A stretch of DNA of 64,000 bases from Brachionus manjavacas (GCA_019054805.1 JAHQIY010000031.1:248001-312000), one strand, 5' to 3'; shown: positions 32,964 to 45,694, numbered from the stretch's first letter. Numbers and translations: made by a program. The notes: generated by a model not told the origin, from the letters alone.

Positions 32964-33194
32964 AATTGTAATTAAGATAGAACTATTAATATAATAAAAA
33001 TTGCTAAAAAACTGGTCTAAGGCTGTTAAAGCAGAGCGTCTACTGTCGCTACTGCTCCAGAAAAAAACTTCTTTTTTCTTTTGCCACAGCTTTTCTTACT
33101 ATTACTACTTCTAGTAACATAAAAATTTTAAAACAGTCTTCTCTATATAAATCATTGTGTAGAAAAACAAATGTGTTTTTTAACCAAACTTTTT

Positions 33195-33325
33195 TTTAAA
33201 ACTTTTCTTTTCCATTTTTAACAATTTTCATTTCCTTGAATAAAAAAAGTAAATTTTTCGAGAAATAAATAATTCGACAAAAATAAAAAATTTTGAAATG
33301 ATTCTTTATTATGTTGAATTTTAAA
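33195..33325. repeat. Inverted repeat arm, partner at 40885-41015
   Basis: About 130 bp is repeated in reverse orientation at 40885-41015. Together with the calcium-channel fragments it shows that the two regions are one inverted duplication, with 33.3-35.1 kb missing from the right arm. Confidence 0.75.
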
Positions 33326-33830
33326 TGATTTTTGAAATTTTAAATTTAAACTTAAATAATATAAAATTATAAACAAAATTTTCTTCTTTAATTGTGAAGA
33401 ATTTTACCACAATAATCAAAAATGTGAAGAAATTTAAAATCATTAAGATTAATAGAATTTAACGCAGGTTATTAGACTCAAAATTTATATGTATGGCTAC
33501 AGATTATAATTTGTGGCACTATAAAAATTTCAAAAAATTCTTTATTGTGGTGAATTTTAATGGTTTTTGATATTTTAGAACTTTTGGGTCTGAATTTAAT
33601 AAATTCTGTCAGATGTTTTTTGTTCAAACTCAAAAATTAGTCTGAAAAAGGACGATTTTTCTTGAAAAATTCCACTTGAAAATATGAATATAAAAACGTT
33701 AAAATCTAGTTGAAAACATGACTCTTCAAATTCCTAACTTTTTTCATCTATTATTTTTAAAAAATTATCTACTAAAAAAGCAATTTATCCACACACAAAA
33801 ATTGGACCCTTTAAATTAATTTGTATTTTC

Positions 33831-33890
33831 AGATCCCCCATAATTGCTAATTGGTTAACGGTTTAATCAATTAGAAATTATGGGGGATCT
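33831..33890. repeat. Perfect-stem hairpin
   Basis: AGATCCCCCATAATT pairs with AATTATGGGGGATCT, with a second inner stem AATTG/CAATT and a 14 nt loop. This may be a minimal MITE; no target duplication is evident. Confidence 0.7.
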
Positions 33891-34279
33891 ATCAAAACAT
33901 GGAAAAAAAAATTTGAAAAATAAAATACAGAATTTGATAAAATAAAGAAAAGCCAATTATCTTGAAAAATAAAATGAAGAATAAGATATTTTCAACTTAA
34001 AATATTACTCTTTAATTAATTAAACAAGCAATTCAGTTAATATGCAATTCAATTGTTTTTGATTCGATTGTGAAATTAATTTTGATTTATTTCTAATTGA
34101 GCTTAATTTCTTAAATCAATTCTTGAAAAAAAAATTTTTTTTAACAAAAAAAGTTTGAGTTTTTCTAAATTTCCCTAAATTATTTATTTATTCTACATAT
34201 TTTTTTTGGCAAATCTTTATTATTTTAAATATATTTTTCTATGTTTTAATATACCCGCGCATTTATGAAAATTAACAGA

Positions 34280-35374
34280 CAACTTACTTGATTCTTGTTG
34301 ATTTCTGCATCTTCGAGTTCTTTCTCACCTTGCTCTTGAAATGTAATAATGATCAAGTGCACAAAAAAGAAAGGAAAAACTATAAAGTAAATGTTGTAGA
34401 AAAAGGCCGTTTCCATTCTATTCTGAGGTAAAGGTCCATAGCCAACTTTAGTTGACTCGATTGAATGCTCCAATATTCTTTTTTAAAAGAATCAAAATTA
34501 AATAAAAATAATTTTTTGGAAAAAATAAAAAAATTACGCTGGCCATCCCTCTCCTCTTTGCACAGTAAAATGAGATAAAAAAGCAAAAAAACATTACCAT
34601 AATGAAATTCCCATCCTTGCCAGTTGCGCTGCTTAATTTTTGGAACTGTTGGGCGATCTTTGTAGGAAAAAAACTGTCAATAACATTCCTGCTCGGTCAA
34701 CTTGGACAAATCTGTACAGTAGAAAAAGTTGAACCGCAATGACAGCAAAAATAAAGTTAAAAAGATACATTCTCGCTATTCAACTTTTCTTTAACACTGT
34801 CAAAAACCCAGTTGGCAAATGAGGTCTCATACGATGCTGGAAGTATGACTTTTAAGTCGTCATCAAGGCCAGGTATGTAGTCTAGATCAACTTTGCAAAA
34901 GACCATTTATTCTACATTCAGCTCATTGTGGATTTTTCTCTCACATCTAAAAAAGTTTGAATTTGATAGGAAATTTTTTTCCAAGGCTGAGTAAGCATTT
35001 GGCTAGCTATTCAATGTTTTGTTGAGATTTTTTTTTCTATCATCGTCACACTGATTCACATCATTTGAGTTAGTCGAAGCAACTATTAGAGAACTGGGCA
35101 AAAACATATTTGCTTCTTTGGCAACAATTTTCTCCTATTGCTCTTGGGACAGCGCTTCGCCTTCTTCCTTTTCATTTGTCATTTCGTGTCCTGTTGCCAA
35201 GTTGTCGACAGCAATGGCCAAGAAAACATTTAATAAAGTATCTAAAAATTAAAAATCAAATGCATTCCTATTAAAATGTCAAACTAAATTGTTACAATTT
35301 CCAAACATTACAAGCACTATGAAGTAAACACTTGCAAGTGCTCTCCAAGAGTACGGTCCTCCTCTTGATCGAAT
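34280..35374 (-). pseudogene. Voltage-gated calcium channel alpha-1 (Cav2-like) pseudogene, repeats II-III
   Basis: Minus-strand exons run in gene order. 35373-35296 gives domain II S6 (SVYFIVLVMFGN). A 54 bp intron joins it to 35241 onward (TLLNVFLAIAVDNLATGHEM), followed by an in-frame TAG at 35137-35135. Near 34780-34730 is III-S5 (FNFIFAVIAVQLF, CTDLSKLTEQECY). At 34665-34608 is the pre-pore segment ending NWQGWEFHY. At 34470-34290 is III-S6 (NRMETAFFYNIYF, then IIITFQEQGEKELEDAEINK). FFFVHLIIITF lacks about five residues normally present between the Val and the Leu. The order and wording fit the high-voltage Cav family, nearer Cav2 than Cav1. Stops, frameshifts and missing exons show it is dead. 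Confidence 0.85.
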
Positions 35375-37580
35375 TTTTTTTTTTTCCTTATTCACTCCTT
35401 GTGGAGAATAGGGTCATTACTTTTGATTTTCCACTCAAGTCGATCTTTTTCCTTTACCCTAGCTTCTCCCCATGTCATTCCCATTTCGATGAGCTCTTTC
35501 GTGATTGTTGACCTCCATGTTACTGCTCTGAATTTGTTCTTCTGTATAGGTCAGCATTCGACAATGGCTCAGGCCAGTGTTTCCCGAGAATCCTCCGCAG
35601 GCTTCCCGTGTGGAAGGTGTTAAGACTTTTCCTGTCAGATTCACACATCCCCCAACATTCACTTCCGTACATCAGTGTTGCTTTTCCATGAAATAGTCAA
35701 TCAGTATTAGGAATAGTGACGGAGAGAGAACGCACCCTTGTCTGACTCCTGTACACGCATTAAAGCTCTCAGATATTCCTTTTTCCAGAATCACGCTACA
35801 CTCGAATTTCTCATGGAAGAGTTCCTCTACCTCGTCTAAATCCCGCTTGTTCTTCTCTAAGTAGAACATTCAAGGAGTTTCTGATTCTTTCCAATATTAT
35901 ACTGCAGAACGCCTTGCTTGCTATTGGTAACAGTGTTATTCCTCGCCAATTGTCACAAATCATTTTGTTACCTTTCTTAGGAAGCTTGACTATTAGGCCT
36001 TTTGACCAGTCCTCTGGTATAATTTCTTGCCGCCATATCATTCTGAAGAGGTCTTGTAACATCCCTATGGCGATCCTGCTGTCAGCTTTTAACATTTCTG
36101 CTGTGACTCCGTCAATACCCGAGACTTTTCTGTTTTTCAAAGCCTTTTTCGCAGCTTCAATTTCTTTTAGGCTTGGCACTTCGGTCTTAATATCGAGGTC
36201 AGTGCTAGCTGCTTCAGGTTTTAGAGACTCTATAGGTTCTGGTCTATTTTGAACTTCTCTAAAGTGCTCAACCCATCTTTGCCCTTTCTATCTTTCAGTC
36301 GTTAGGATACGACCCTTTTTGTCCGTCACTAATGATGTTCTTTTCTGTGAGGAGCTAAATATCGAATTAGTGTGCTTGTGTAATTTATGTAGGTCTCCTT
36401 TTGAGCTGGCTTCTTCTGCTTCGCTTGCACACTGGTTTATATAGTTCCTCTTTTCACGCCTTGCTCCCTTCTTTACAAGCCTGTTCTTTATTCCATATGA
36501 TGTTTCTAGTTTTTCGTGGATTCGGTCAAATTTTGCTTGAAACATTTTCGCTTTGATATCCCCTCTTTCAGCTATCAGTGCCCATGCCTCGTCGGATATC
36601 CATCTTTTCCTTTGATGTTTTACAAAACCGAGAACTTCTTCTGCTGTTTTACAATAGGCTTCCCGAATTTGTGACCATCTTATCTGTATATCCGACCCTC
36701 TTGTTGTTCAACTTTTTGGAGGCTCTTTATAAGCTTTGTGCTGTATTCTGATTTGGGGTCATTTAGACGTCCAACATCGTATTTAATTTCTGCATTTCTC
36801 TGATAGTCTTTACTTAATTTCAGCTTTATACACGCTCCTACCAGATAATGATCACTATATATGTCGGCTCCTCTAAAGACTTTGGTGTCATTTAGGGAAG
36901 ACCTCCATCTCTTATTGATCATTATTTAATCAATTTGGTTAAAAGTTTTCTTATCTGGAGATCGCCATTTCAGTTTGTGTATATTTTTGTGCTGAAACAT
37001 TGTTCCACCTATACAAAGGTTGTTATTCATTCACAGATCTACTAGTCTTACACCATTGTTATTTCTTTCTCCGCAACCGTGGGTTCCCATGCATTTTTCA
37101 TATCCATAGTTATCGCTTCCAACTTTCTCATTCATATCGACCATGACTATCATGAGATCATGTCGAGGCACTTTATCTAAAGTTCCTTGTAGCTGTTCTT
37201 AGAATATAGATTTTTCCTCTTCACTTGCTTTGTTTGTTGGAGCATAGCACTGTATGATGGATGCGTTACAATGCTTCCCGTTTAGCCGTGTGCGAATCAG
37301 TCTTTCACTTATAGGCTCCCATTCCATCATGGCATCCTTGGTTTACTTTGAAAGCATTATCCCTACGCCATGTTGTCTTGTGTTTTCAGATCCAGAATAC
37401 AGGAAGGTCCAACTACTGTTGCTTTTTTGGCCTGATCCTGTCCAGCGACTTTCACATATACCTAGCACCTCTAAACCGTATTTTTCCATGACCAGTGCGG
37501 CTTGAGCGCATCTTGATGTTTCGAACTTGGTTCTGACATTCCAGGTTCCGACTCTTCATCTGTGTTTGGCAGTATATATC
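35375..37580 (-). pseudogene. RTE-type LINE (CFDP2-like endonuclease and RT), poly-A tailed
   Basis: On the minus strand the endonuclease runs from VGTWNVRTKFETSRCAQAAL (near 37545) through LGICESRWTGSGQ and YAPTNKASEEEK to SDHYLVGACIKLKL (near 36840), with scattered stops. RT follows: KVSGIDGVTAEMLKAD, IVKLPKKGNKMICDNWRGIT and EEQAGFRRGRGT (36179-35811). GVRQGCVLSPSLFLILIDYF lies at about 35750. The YADD box and part of the palm are deleted. The C-terminal LMYGSECWGMC and LRRILGKHW precede a poly-A tract (35377-35389) that directly abuts the calcium-channel fragment. Confidence 0.85.
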
Positions 37581-38462
37581 CCACTTTTCTGTTTGCAACC
37601 TCACCGTAAATAAACAATTATAACAATTATGAACCTTATGATTAACTATTACATATCTTCCAATTTTGAGTAAATCTGCTTGAATTAACTGCTTAAATTT
37701 AATAAAATTTCAAAATAAAATCACCAAGAGATCTTTATTTTGCCAAAATATGAGAAAAAAAATTTGTTTAGGCCACCAATATGGAAGATCGCCGGTCTGC
37801 TAAAAATTGTAAATAAAAAGCAAAATAAGAAAGCCCAAGCTGTTAGGCGTATCTCCAAAATGTGTCTCTTTAATTAAAAAACAATTTTCAGAGACTGTTA
37901 AAAGGTCTGATCGAAACCGTCCTGGTAGACCTCGCATTTATCTTTTTGTGATGAAAGTTACATTTTTATTGAGATTAGAATTAAATAAATATATTATATA
38001 AAAGTTAAAAAAAAATTTCAATATTATTTACAAATTTTCAAATAAAATTTAAAATCGTATTTCCCTAAAGAGTTTAATTACAAATATTAAAATGCATTCA
38101 ATATTAACCTAAATTTTTTTTCAATAGGTTTATCATAAAAAGTTAGTTTCTCATAAGGAATATTTTTTGAAATTTTACATTTAATTTTTGTTCAAAATTA
38201 AAATCAATTAAGAACCATAAATCAAAGAAGTAATTGAATAATAAGACTCAAGTATAGAAAATTTAAGTTTTTTTCATTGTTTTTGTATATTGTTCTGTAC
38301 CTCAAACGCTAAAAGTGTGTGCAAAGATCAACATTTGGAGTTGTTATGTTAATTGAAGATTCAAAAGTTCATGGATTTCGAATATCTTTATCTATACACT
38401 TAATATTTCTAATTTTTTTTTTTTTTTTGTTCAAATTATTTTTCTAATAAAATTTTTTAGGA

Positions 38463-38753
38463 AAATTTCTTCCTATAAAAAGAATGTTTAGAATGTCGGA
38501 CCAAAGATCTGGACCATCTGAACTATTTTCTGATTCCGTCCTATCAGACAAGAAGGAAACTCAATCTGAGATGCAACTTGAACATGCGAGAGGCCAAATA
38601 AGACGTCCTGGTATTCCAAGAGCCGACTCTCAACAACAGGTCCAACGGCAAAGGGATATATTTGCTAAACAACTCGATGCTTAAAGAGAACAACGACAGA
38701 GAGAAAATCAACCACCAATTCAAGATTTTATTCATTATTTGAAAATTTGTAAA
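38463..38753 (+). pseudogene. Unrecognised ORF in the fold-back loop
   Basis: After an acceptor-like TTTTTTAG a frame reads FRMSDQRSGPSELFSDSVLS, is Gln/Arg-rich (DSQQQVQRQRDIFAKQLDA), meets TAA at 38682-38684, and continues REQRQRENQPPIQDFIHYL to a second stop. It is hydrophilic with no membrane or catalytic motif. The family is unknown; the internal stop suggests decay. Confidence 0.35.
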
Positions 38754-38795
38754 TAATATTGAAAATTTTTTTTTAACTTTTAAATAATATATTTA

Positions 38796-39487
38796 AGGTT
38801 CGCGCGGAGCAAAACTACAGCACTATATGAATTTCGGCAAACCGACTTTAAAATATTAATCTGCATACTTGAAAACCTAGAAAAACGGTTTTTTAGGGTG
38901 GGATCAAAAAAAAAATTTTTTGACCCCACCCCCTCAAAGATCGAAAAAAAAACAAAAGTTAGTTACCTTTGAGCTAAAATATCTCATGTTCTAATAGACA
39001 TAACCTTATTAATATATATATATTCTGAAAGCAAATAGTCTCATCAACAAAATGGTGTATTAATTTAATCTATTATTGTACCAATAGATCAATATTTTGG
39101 CAAAAAATGGTAAAAAAATGGTATTTTTTCACTATTTTTGTATCTAGTCCGCGGTTTACCCCCCGACCCCTACTTTTTTATACAGATTCTGAAACTAGAG
39201 AAAATTCTGAAGAAAATGTTGGGACCACTTTTTTTATTTATTGAATTTAAAGCCAAAAAAAATTGAATAAAATGAGTTTGAAACTAATTTTTGAATAATC
39301 ATAATTTTTTATTATGTAAAACGTCAGAATTAAATGTCAAATTAGTAAAATGTTTTCAATACTTAATTTAATTTTTGTTAAATAATTAGTTTTCTAATTT
39401 TTTTTTCTTAATATTTTTTGAGATGCCTAAAACACCCGAAAGAGTCTCTAAACTTTTATGTGCTGTAGTTTTGCTCCGCGCGAACCT
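38796..39487. mobile_element. 692 bp MITE, TA target, 28 bp terminal repeats
   Basis: Begins AGGTTCGCGCGGAGCAAAAC and ends with its exact reverse complement over 28 bases. The opposite fold-back arm preserves the empty site, which shows the duplicated target is just TA, as for Tc1/mariner-type elements. No ORF. GC-rich termini (CGCGCGG) contrast with an AT-rich interior. Confidence 0.8.
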
Positions 39488-39765
39488 TATTTAATTCTAA
39501 TCTCAATAAAAATGTAACTTTCATCACAAAAAGATAAATGCGAGGTCTACCAGGACGGCTTCGATCAGACCTATTACCAGTGAACAAACTTTATTTTTTT
39601 AATTTTATATAGAACAAGTTTTTGATAATAAATATTTAAAAGTTATTTATATTTTTATGCCGAGTTTGATGAAATTGTAGAGATAAAAAATTCTACAAAT
39701 TAGTGTTTTTGTTTATTCTTTTGCAATCAATTTTTCGTCAAATTCAATAAATAAACAATTTTAGA

Positions 39766-40273
39766 CAGACTTTTATAAAAGTCACGAAAAAAAGTCTTAA
39801 CGAGTCAAAAACAAGCCAAAGTATGACTTGGACTTGAAAATATACTTTTTAAAATTAACAAGTTTTGACTTGTTTCAAAAATTTAAAAAAAACAAGTCAT
39901 GTATTTTTTTTTATCTTGATTTTTTATATTTTTTATTAATATCTTTTATTAATATTTTTTTTCTTGTTTAATTTATTTAAAAAAATTTTTTAAGCACACC
40001 TTTTTTGTTTTTAATTAGTAAATTCACTTAAAAAGAATAAGACAATTATGTGAATCGTTTAAAAAATCATATTTCAATATTTTCATTGAAAAAAGAAATT
40101 TAAACAAATAATTTTATTTTTTCCTGAATAAAAAAATTCGATACTTATAATTTTTTTATTTATTTTAATTATATTTTTAAAAAAAGAAAAAATCTTGACT
40201 TGTTTTTCTTTGAATTTTTGAAACAAGTCAAAGTCCTGACTCGCACTTGACCTGTGACTTTTATACAACTCTG
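39766..40273. mobile_element. 508 bp hAT-like MITE
   Basis: The ends are CAGACTTTTATAAAAGTCAC and, as reverse complement, CAGAGTTGTATAAAAGTCAC, flanked by the perfect 8 bp duplication ATTTTAGA (39758-39765, 40274-40281). Subterminal regions are packed with GACTTG/CAAGTC repeats on both sides. Same family as 13906-14755. No coding capacity. Confidence 0.85.
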
Positions 40274-40495
40274 ATTTTAGAAAAAATAAAAATTAATTTA
40301 ACATTGTTGTACCATACTGTAAATGATTAATTATCAAATAGCAAAGACATCGGTCAGATACGATCATCAAGCGACTTTTTTAAAACTGAGAGAGGGGGTC
40401 ATAAAAATTTTGTTTTTTTCCAAAAATGATAAAGTGAAAAATATTGAATTTTCAGAATGTTAGCCAAAATAAAATTTTTTTATTTTTTTTGTAAA

Positions 40496-40880
40496 CAAAG
40501 ATGGAATTTTAAAGACGATAGTCCGGCAGCCAACTTTAACAGATTTCGATTGCGTTGTTAACAGTATTTCAATTTCAAATAATGTACGATTGCATTCGAT
40601 CAAGAGGAGGACCGTACTCTTGGAGAGCACTTGCAAGTGTTTACTTCATAGTGCTTGTAATGTTTGGAAATTGTAACAATTTAGTTTGACATTTTAATAG
40701 GAATGCATTTGATTTTTAATTTTTAGATACTTTATTAAATGTTTTCTTGGCCATTGCTGTCGACAACTTGGCAACAGGACACGAAATGACAAATGAAAAG
40801 GAAGAAGGCGAAGCGCTGTCCCAAGAGCAATAGGAGAAAATTGTTGCCAAAGAAGCAAATATGTTTTTGCCCAGTTCTCT
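40496..40880 (+). pseudogene. Inverted second copy of the Cav2-like fragment (domain II pore to S6)
   Basis: Plus-strand sequence reads KDDSPAANFNRF, then after a one-base frameshift ALLTVFQF. The following piece resumes at MYDCIRSRGGPYSWRALASV and YFIVLVMFGN. A 54 bp intron follows, then TLLNVFLAIAVDNLA with the same TAG stop as the minus-strand copy. The segment between VFQF and MYDC, which in live channels holds the TGEDW-type selectivity filter, is missing. 40594-40880 is the inverted repeat of 35088-35374. This arm extends further upstream in the channel than the other copy, where the LINE begins. Confidence 0.85.
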
Positions 40881-41019
40881 CTAAAATTCAAAATAATAAA
40901 GAATCATTTAAAAGTTTTTTTAATTTTTGTCGAATTATTTATTTCTCGAAAGATTTACTTTTTTTATTTAAGGAAATGAAAATTGTTAAAAATGAAAAAG
41001 AAAAGTTTAAAAAAAAAAG

Positions 41020-43070
41020 CAAAAGTTTTCATTTGTCAAATAAAATTTATTAAAATTATTTTAATATCAAATTTAATGGGTAATCAGTTTAAAACTTTAA
41101 ATAATGTCTTTATTTTTTTTTAAATTAATTTTTCATAATTTTGGTACTAATCTTGTTTTGGATCCCGGATACTTAGGAAGACCAAAGTAATTTTTTTATC
41201 AATCTAAATCAATGACAACGAGTTTACAAAATAGTTGTAAAATTTAAAAAATTTAAATAAATTTTCTCAATCTATTAAAACAATCGATTTTTAAATTTAC
41301 AGATTTGAACTGATTTAATTTCAATTTTTAAAATTTTTTATTTGAAGCAATACGTTTTTTTTTCTTTTTTTTCATTTATAATCCCTTTAATTTACTTTGA
41401 GTCAAGGCCCAAAGGTACTAATGTAATTATTACAAGTATTTTTTGATTAAAGAAGGTTTATTTTATCAGTCAATGAATTATGGCAATTTTGTTATCAATT
41501 AACCTAAAAAAATTTTCAATTTTGAAAAAAATTCTTAAAAAAATATAAAAAAAAAAATTTTTTAGTAAATCTTAATTTATTTTTATTTAAAAAAAAGTAA
41601 AAAGTCAACAATGATGCAAAATTATTTAAAAAAATTAAACAGTGAAAAGTTGAAATGCATAGTAATGTTAAAATTAAAATAAATTTTATTTACTTTAAAG
41701 TTTTATTGTAAAGCTTTTTCTAAACTTATTAATGTAACCATAACAAGCAATTTAACTTTTATTTGACACTTTAGCAAAATAAAGCCTTAACGTCATCAAA
41801 ATATTCTTAATTAAACCCAGGTAAATAAGTCCAAACAAGGCTACAATTTAGTAACAAATTTTTTGAATCTAGAAAATAATAACTTAAAAAAAGGAAAATA
41901 ACATTTTCAAAAATATTACTGATTTTTATGACTTGAATTTTATTTGGTGATTTTAATAAATATTATCTTATTTTTATGGATAATTTTTTTTGATTTTAAA
42001 CTTAAAATTTTTGATATTCCTTAATAAATTTAGCTAATAAAACTTTTGATTAAATAAAAATTAATATTCAAAAACTGATTTTTTTAATTTGATATCTTAA
42101 AAAATTTTCTAAATATAATTTGAAATCATTATGAAAAATTATTTAATTTAAAAACAAGAATACAAGAAAAAAAGATTCAAAATTGCTATCAATATAAACA
42201 CCTTTTCCTGTTATTGTTTAATTTGTCTCAAGTAAAGCTAGGACCTTTTTGTCTAAATTTTGGAGTTGAATCAGGGTTTGCATCTAGAAGAAACTTGAGT
42301 AATTGGTGCTGTAGGCTTTACATTATTTTTTTACCATTTCTAGATTTTTTTACTCTTTTTTTCTTGTTTTCATTGTTAATTAATTTTAAATTTTTATTAT
42401 TAAAAATATCGCATTTTTTTATTTGTAATCAAATTGAAAATAAAACAAGGTATTTGTATATTTAACAAAAAAAAAAGATTTAAAAATTTGTTAAAACAAT
42501 ATTTAACTTTTTTTTTGATTAATTTAGTGTTTTAAATATGAGTATTTTGGTACGGCAGTTCCCAACAATATAAGCCTTTTTTTAAGCCTCAATGATTGAT
42601 AGAGAAAAAAAATAATTTTAGAGAAACAAAAAATTTTGTTTAAATTGTAATTTTAATAGCTCAAATCTTTCATTAATATTTTATTAACGGCAGTCAATCA
42701 AAGAATTTTATATGCAATTTTAAAAATTATTTTTCTTAAATAAACAAAAATAAATTTTTAATTTAAATCAATTTAATCAACAAAATTTTAGTAAAAAATT
42801 TTCTAGGGATAATCAAAAATAAAGTAATTAAATAAAATTATTTTATATGAAATTGATATTTTATTTCGATTGTATAATATTAAATTTAGAGAAATGATTT
42901 AAACTATCCATCGCTATCAAATAACTTAATTTGTTTTCTAGTTGCTATAAGACATAGTAAACTCGATTATATTTATCAGAATTTTGAATGAAAAGTAAAT
43001 TTTTAAATTAAATCAAAAATCAACAAAAATAAATAAAACATTTTCCGATATTTTGAAAAAAAAATGTGAG
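41020..43070. other. AT-rich non-coding stretch
   Basis: No gene supported over about 2 kb. The open frame at 42214-42465 is low-complexity. I see no boundaries of known elements. Confidence 0.4.
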
Positions 43071-43093
43071 GAAATTGTATCTTATAGCAACTA
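43071..43093 (+). promoter_or_regulatory. Conserved element upstream of the Ly6-like paralogue
   Basis: GAAATTGTATCTTATAGCAA and CTA match the elements at 2921 and 8392 with two differences, 148 bp before the ATG. ACTATAAAAAGG at about 43129 could be a TATA box. Confidence 0.45.
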
Positions 43094-43218
43094 AGATACG
43101 AATTGAACTGTTTGATAGTTACCGTCTAACTATAAAAAGGTTAGAAAAAAAAAAGTTTTAAATTTCAGAACATACAAGAATTAAAATCAAGTAAGAAAAA
43201 AATTTAAAATAAGAAAAA

Positions 43219-43760
43219 ATGAAAGGATATCAAGCTTTTTTGGCCATTTTTTGCATCATCTATGGTATTGATCTTAAAAAAGAAAATTTGTTTTGTGTTT
43301 TGTTTTTTAATTTTTTTGGTTACCAAAAGCTCATTTAGAGAGTGTTCAATCGCTTTCATGTAAAGTTGGATTTGGAATCAGTGAGCCTGGATCTCATGAG
43401 CTAAAAACATATTTTGACAACACAGTTACTGCTAATAACTGTGGTGCCTCAGGTGCTAGCAATCCATCATCCGAACCAAAAGGATGCATGGTAATTTGAT
43501 TCTCAAGATAAATTATATTTTGTTTATTTCTATTTTTTGTTTATTTCTAGAAAAATGTTTACGAACTGTCTGGAGGAAATCTTTATGCTGTGTATGATTG
43601 CTTTAGTGGCACTACCCAAGCTACACAAGTTCACTATGGTCGAAAAATCTTCACATATGTTTGTACCACTGACAACTGCAACAGTTCCCATAATTTGAAA
43701 TTTAACTTGGTTGCCATTTCGGCTTTTTTATTTTTGTCTTTGGCTAAATTTTTTGAATAA
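43219..43760 (+). CDS. Ly6/uPAR-like secreted cysteine-rich protein, distant paralogue
   Basis: Exons 43219-43264, 43330-43490 and 43551-43760 (introns 65 and 60 bp, phases 1 and 0) encode 138 residues. Exons 1 and 2 have exactly the same lengths as in copies A and B. MKGYQAFLAIFCIIY is the signal peptide. All six cysteines align (about 26, 53, 68, 86, 109, 114), as do GSHELKTYFDNT, GGNLYAVYDCF and CTTDNCN. The chain ends in a hydrophobic GPI-type tail, AFLFLSLAKFFE. Many substitutions with a fully open frame imply an older duplication under constraint. Extracellular, probably membrane-anchored; role unknown. Confidence 0.88.
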
Positions 43761-45258
43761 TTTTTGATAAAGTATTAATTTGATAAAGATGCATTGTCTT
43801 ATTATGGTTCCTCAATTTTTCTCGAAAAAATTTCAATATTTTGAATTTTTATTTTTTTGATTAAAATAAATAATTTAGTTTGGATTTAATTTTTACCAGA
43901 AAAATTGGAAAAAAATTATGAACCACCTTTAAAAATAATTTTATCATCGACCTTAGAAACTTTTTTTAAAATGATTGCAAAAATAAAATTTAAATTTCTG
44001 GTATAATCTGTTTGAAACAATTTTTCTGTTAATTAAAAAAGAGGAATAAACAGTCAAAGTAAATATCCATATTTAAGTTCTGTACTTTTTAAACATTATC
44101 TACATTGTTAATTTTTTTAAAATTTATGTTACATACATTCAAAAATGCTAATCAAATTGTATTCAAAAAATTTCAACCACACTCAAAAAAGGAAAATCAA
44201 CACCAAAATTTAAGTTCAAATCATTTCACGAGTCGAAATTGAAAGTTTTATAAAAAATGTTGATTTTTGAAATTTCTTATTTGTAAGATGCAATTTAGAA
44301 TATTAAAGACCGGCGAGACAACCAAAAATTGTCAAATTTAATGAATTTGGAAAAAATTTTATTTGCTTTCGAATTTAAATTAATTAAATTTTTTATTTTT
44401 TAGAATTTTTGAATATTCTTTTTATTATCTAATAAATTAAAATTATGCTTGATCAATTGCTTTAATTTTAAAACCAAGCTAACCTCTAAAACAAAAACAT
44501 GGTTTTTGGTCAAAAAAAGAAAATTTGACCTTTCGCTTCAAAGCAATTCAAGGAAAAACATTGAAAATTTTGTATAATTAATTGAAGAAAATTTTTTTTA
44601 AAATTCAAAACTGTATTTGTAGAAATAAATTTTAAGATTGGAACAAAATATAAATTAAGAACAGAATATCAAGGTTTAAACTTTATGTTTCTGTTTCTTC
44701 CATTAATCATGAATTCCATCCGAAGAATTAGAGTAAATTTAAAAATAAATCCAAATATAATTTCAAAAACAAAAATAAAGCATATTAATTAGTATATAGA
44801 TAATTTTTGAGTTTCTTAATTAAAGTACAGAATGGGTTTATTGTTTTTGATCAGAAGTCAAGAGTTCAGGCTAGATTTAAAAAAAAAATTTATTAGAAAA
44901 GAAAAAACAAAAGTGAACTTTGGAATATTTTCAAATAATTTATTTGATCAAATTATAACAATGCTTATTGATTGCGTATAGTTTAGCGTACGCTAAGGCA
45001 TTTTAAATTTTAGTTTTTAAAAAAAGCCAAACATTTTTGTTATTTTATTGTTATACACAAAAAAGTTAGATTTGCTCGAAAACAAAAAAAATAATAGGCT
45101 TTTTTTAAACTTTTTCTGTTCTAAAACAAAGATTTTTTTCGCTAAAGCGTTATGTATTTGTCAGTTTATATGAATGTAGTGTGCTGTAGATTTTCATTCC
45201 AAACAAATTTTACTTAATCGGCTTTTTAGATTCTGTTCGAATAAGAAATTCTTTCGAA
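43761..45258. other. Non-coding; promoter region of ATP synthase c at the right end
   Basis: No gene seen. The 5' UTR of the ATP synthase gene should lie just before 45259. Confidence 0.4.

Positions 45259-45694
<436 letters not shown>

Larger units (their letters stand above)
37903..39572. mobile_element. Fold-back element with Tc1-like arms
   Basis: 86 bp at 37903-37988 is repeated in reverse at 39487-39572 with one visible mismatch. The homology then continues into 38046 on the left and 38795-38736 on the right, once the MITE at 38796-39487 is removed. Just left of and inside the left arm a frame reads SETVKRSDRNRPGRPR, the end of the Tc1/mariner helix-turn-helix region. The loop holds an unrecognised ORF. 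Confidence 0.7.

Noticed and set aside
38790-39493. 6 bp TATTTA target duplication for the MITE at 38796
   Set aside because: The empty site in the opposite fold-back arm shows that only TA was duplicated.
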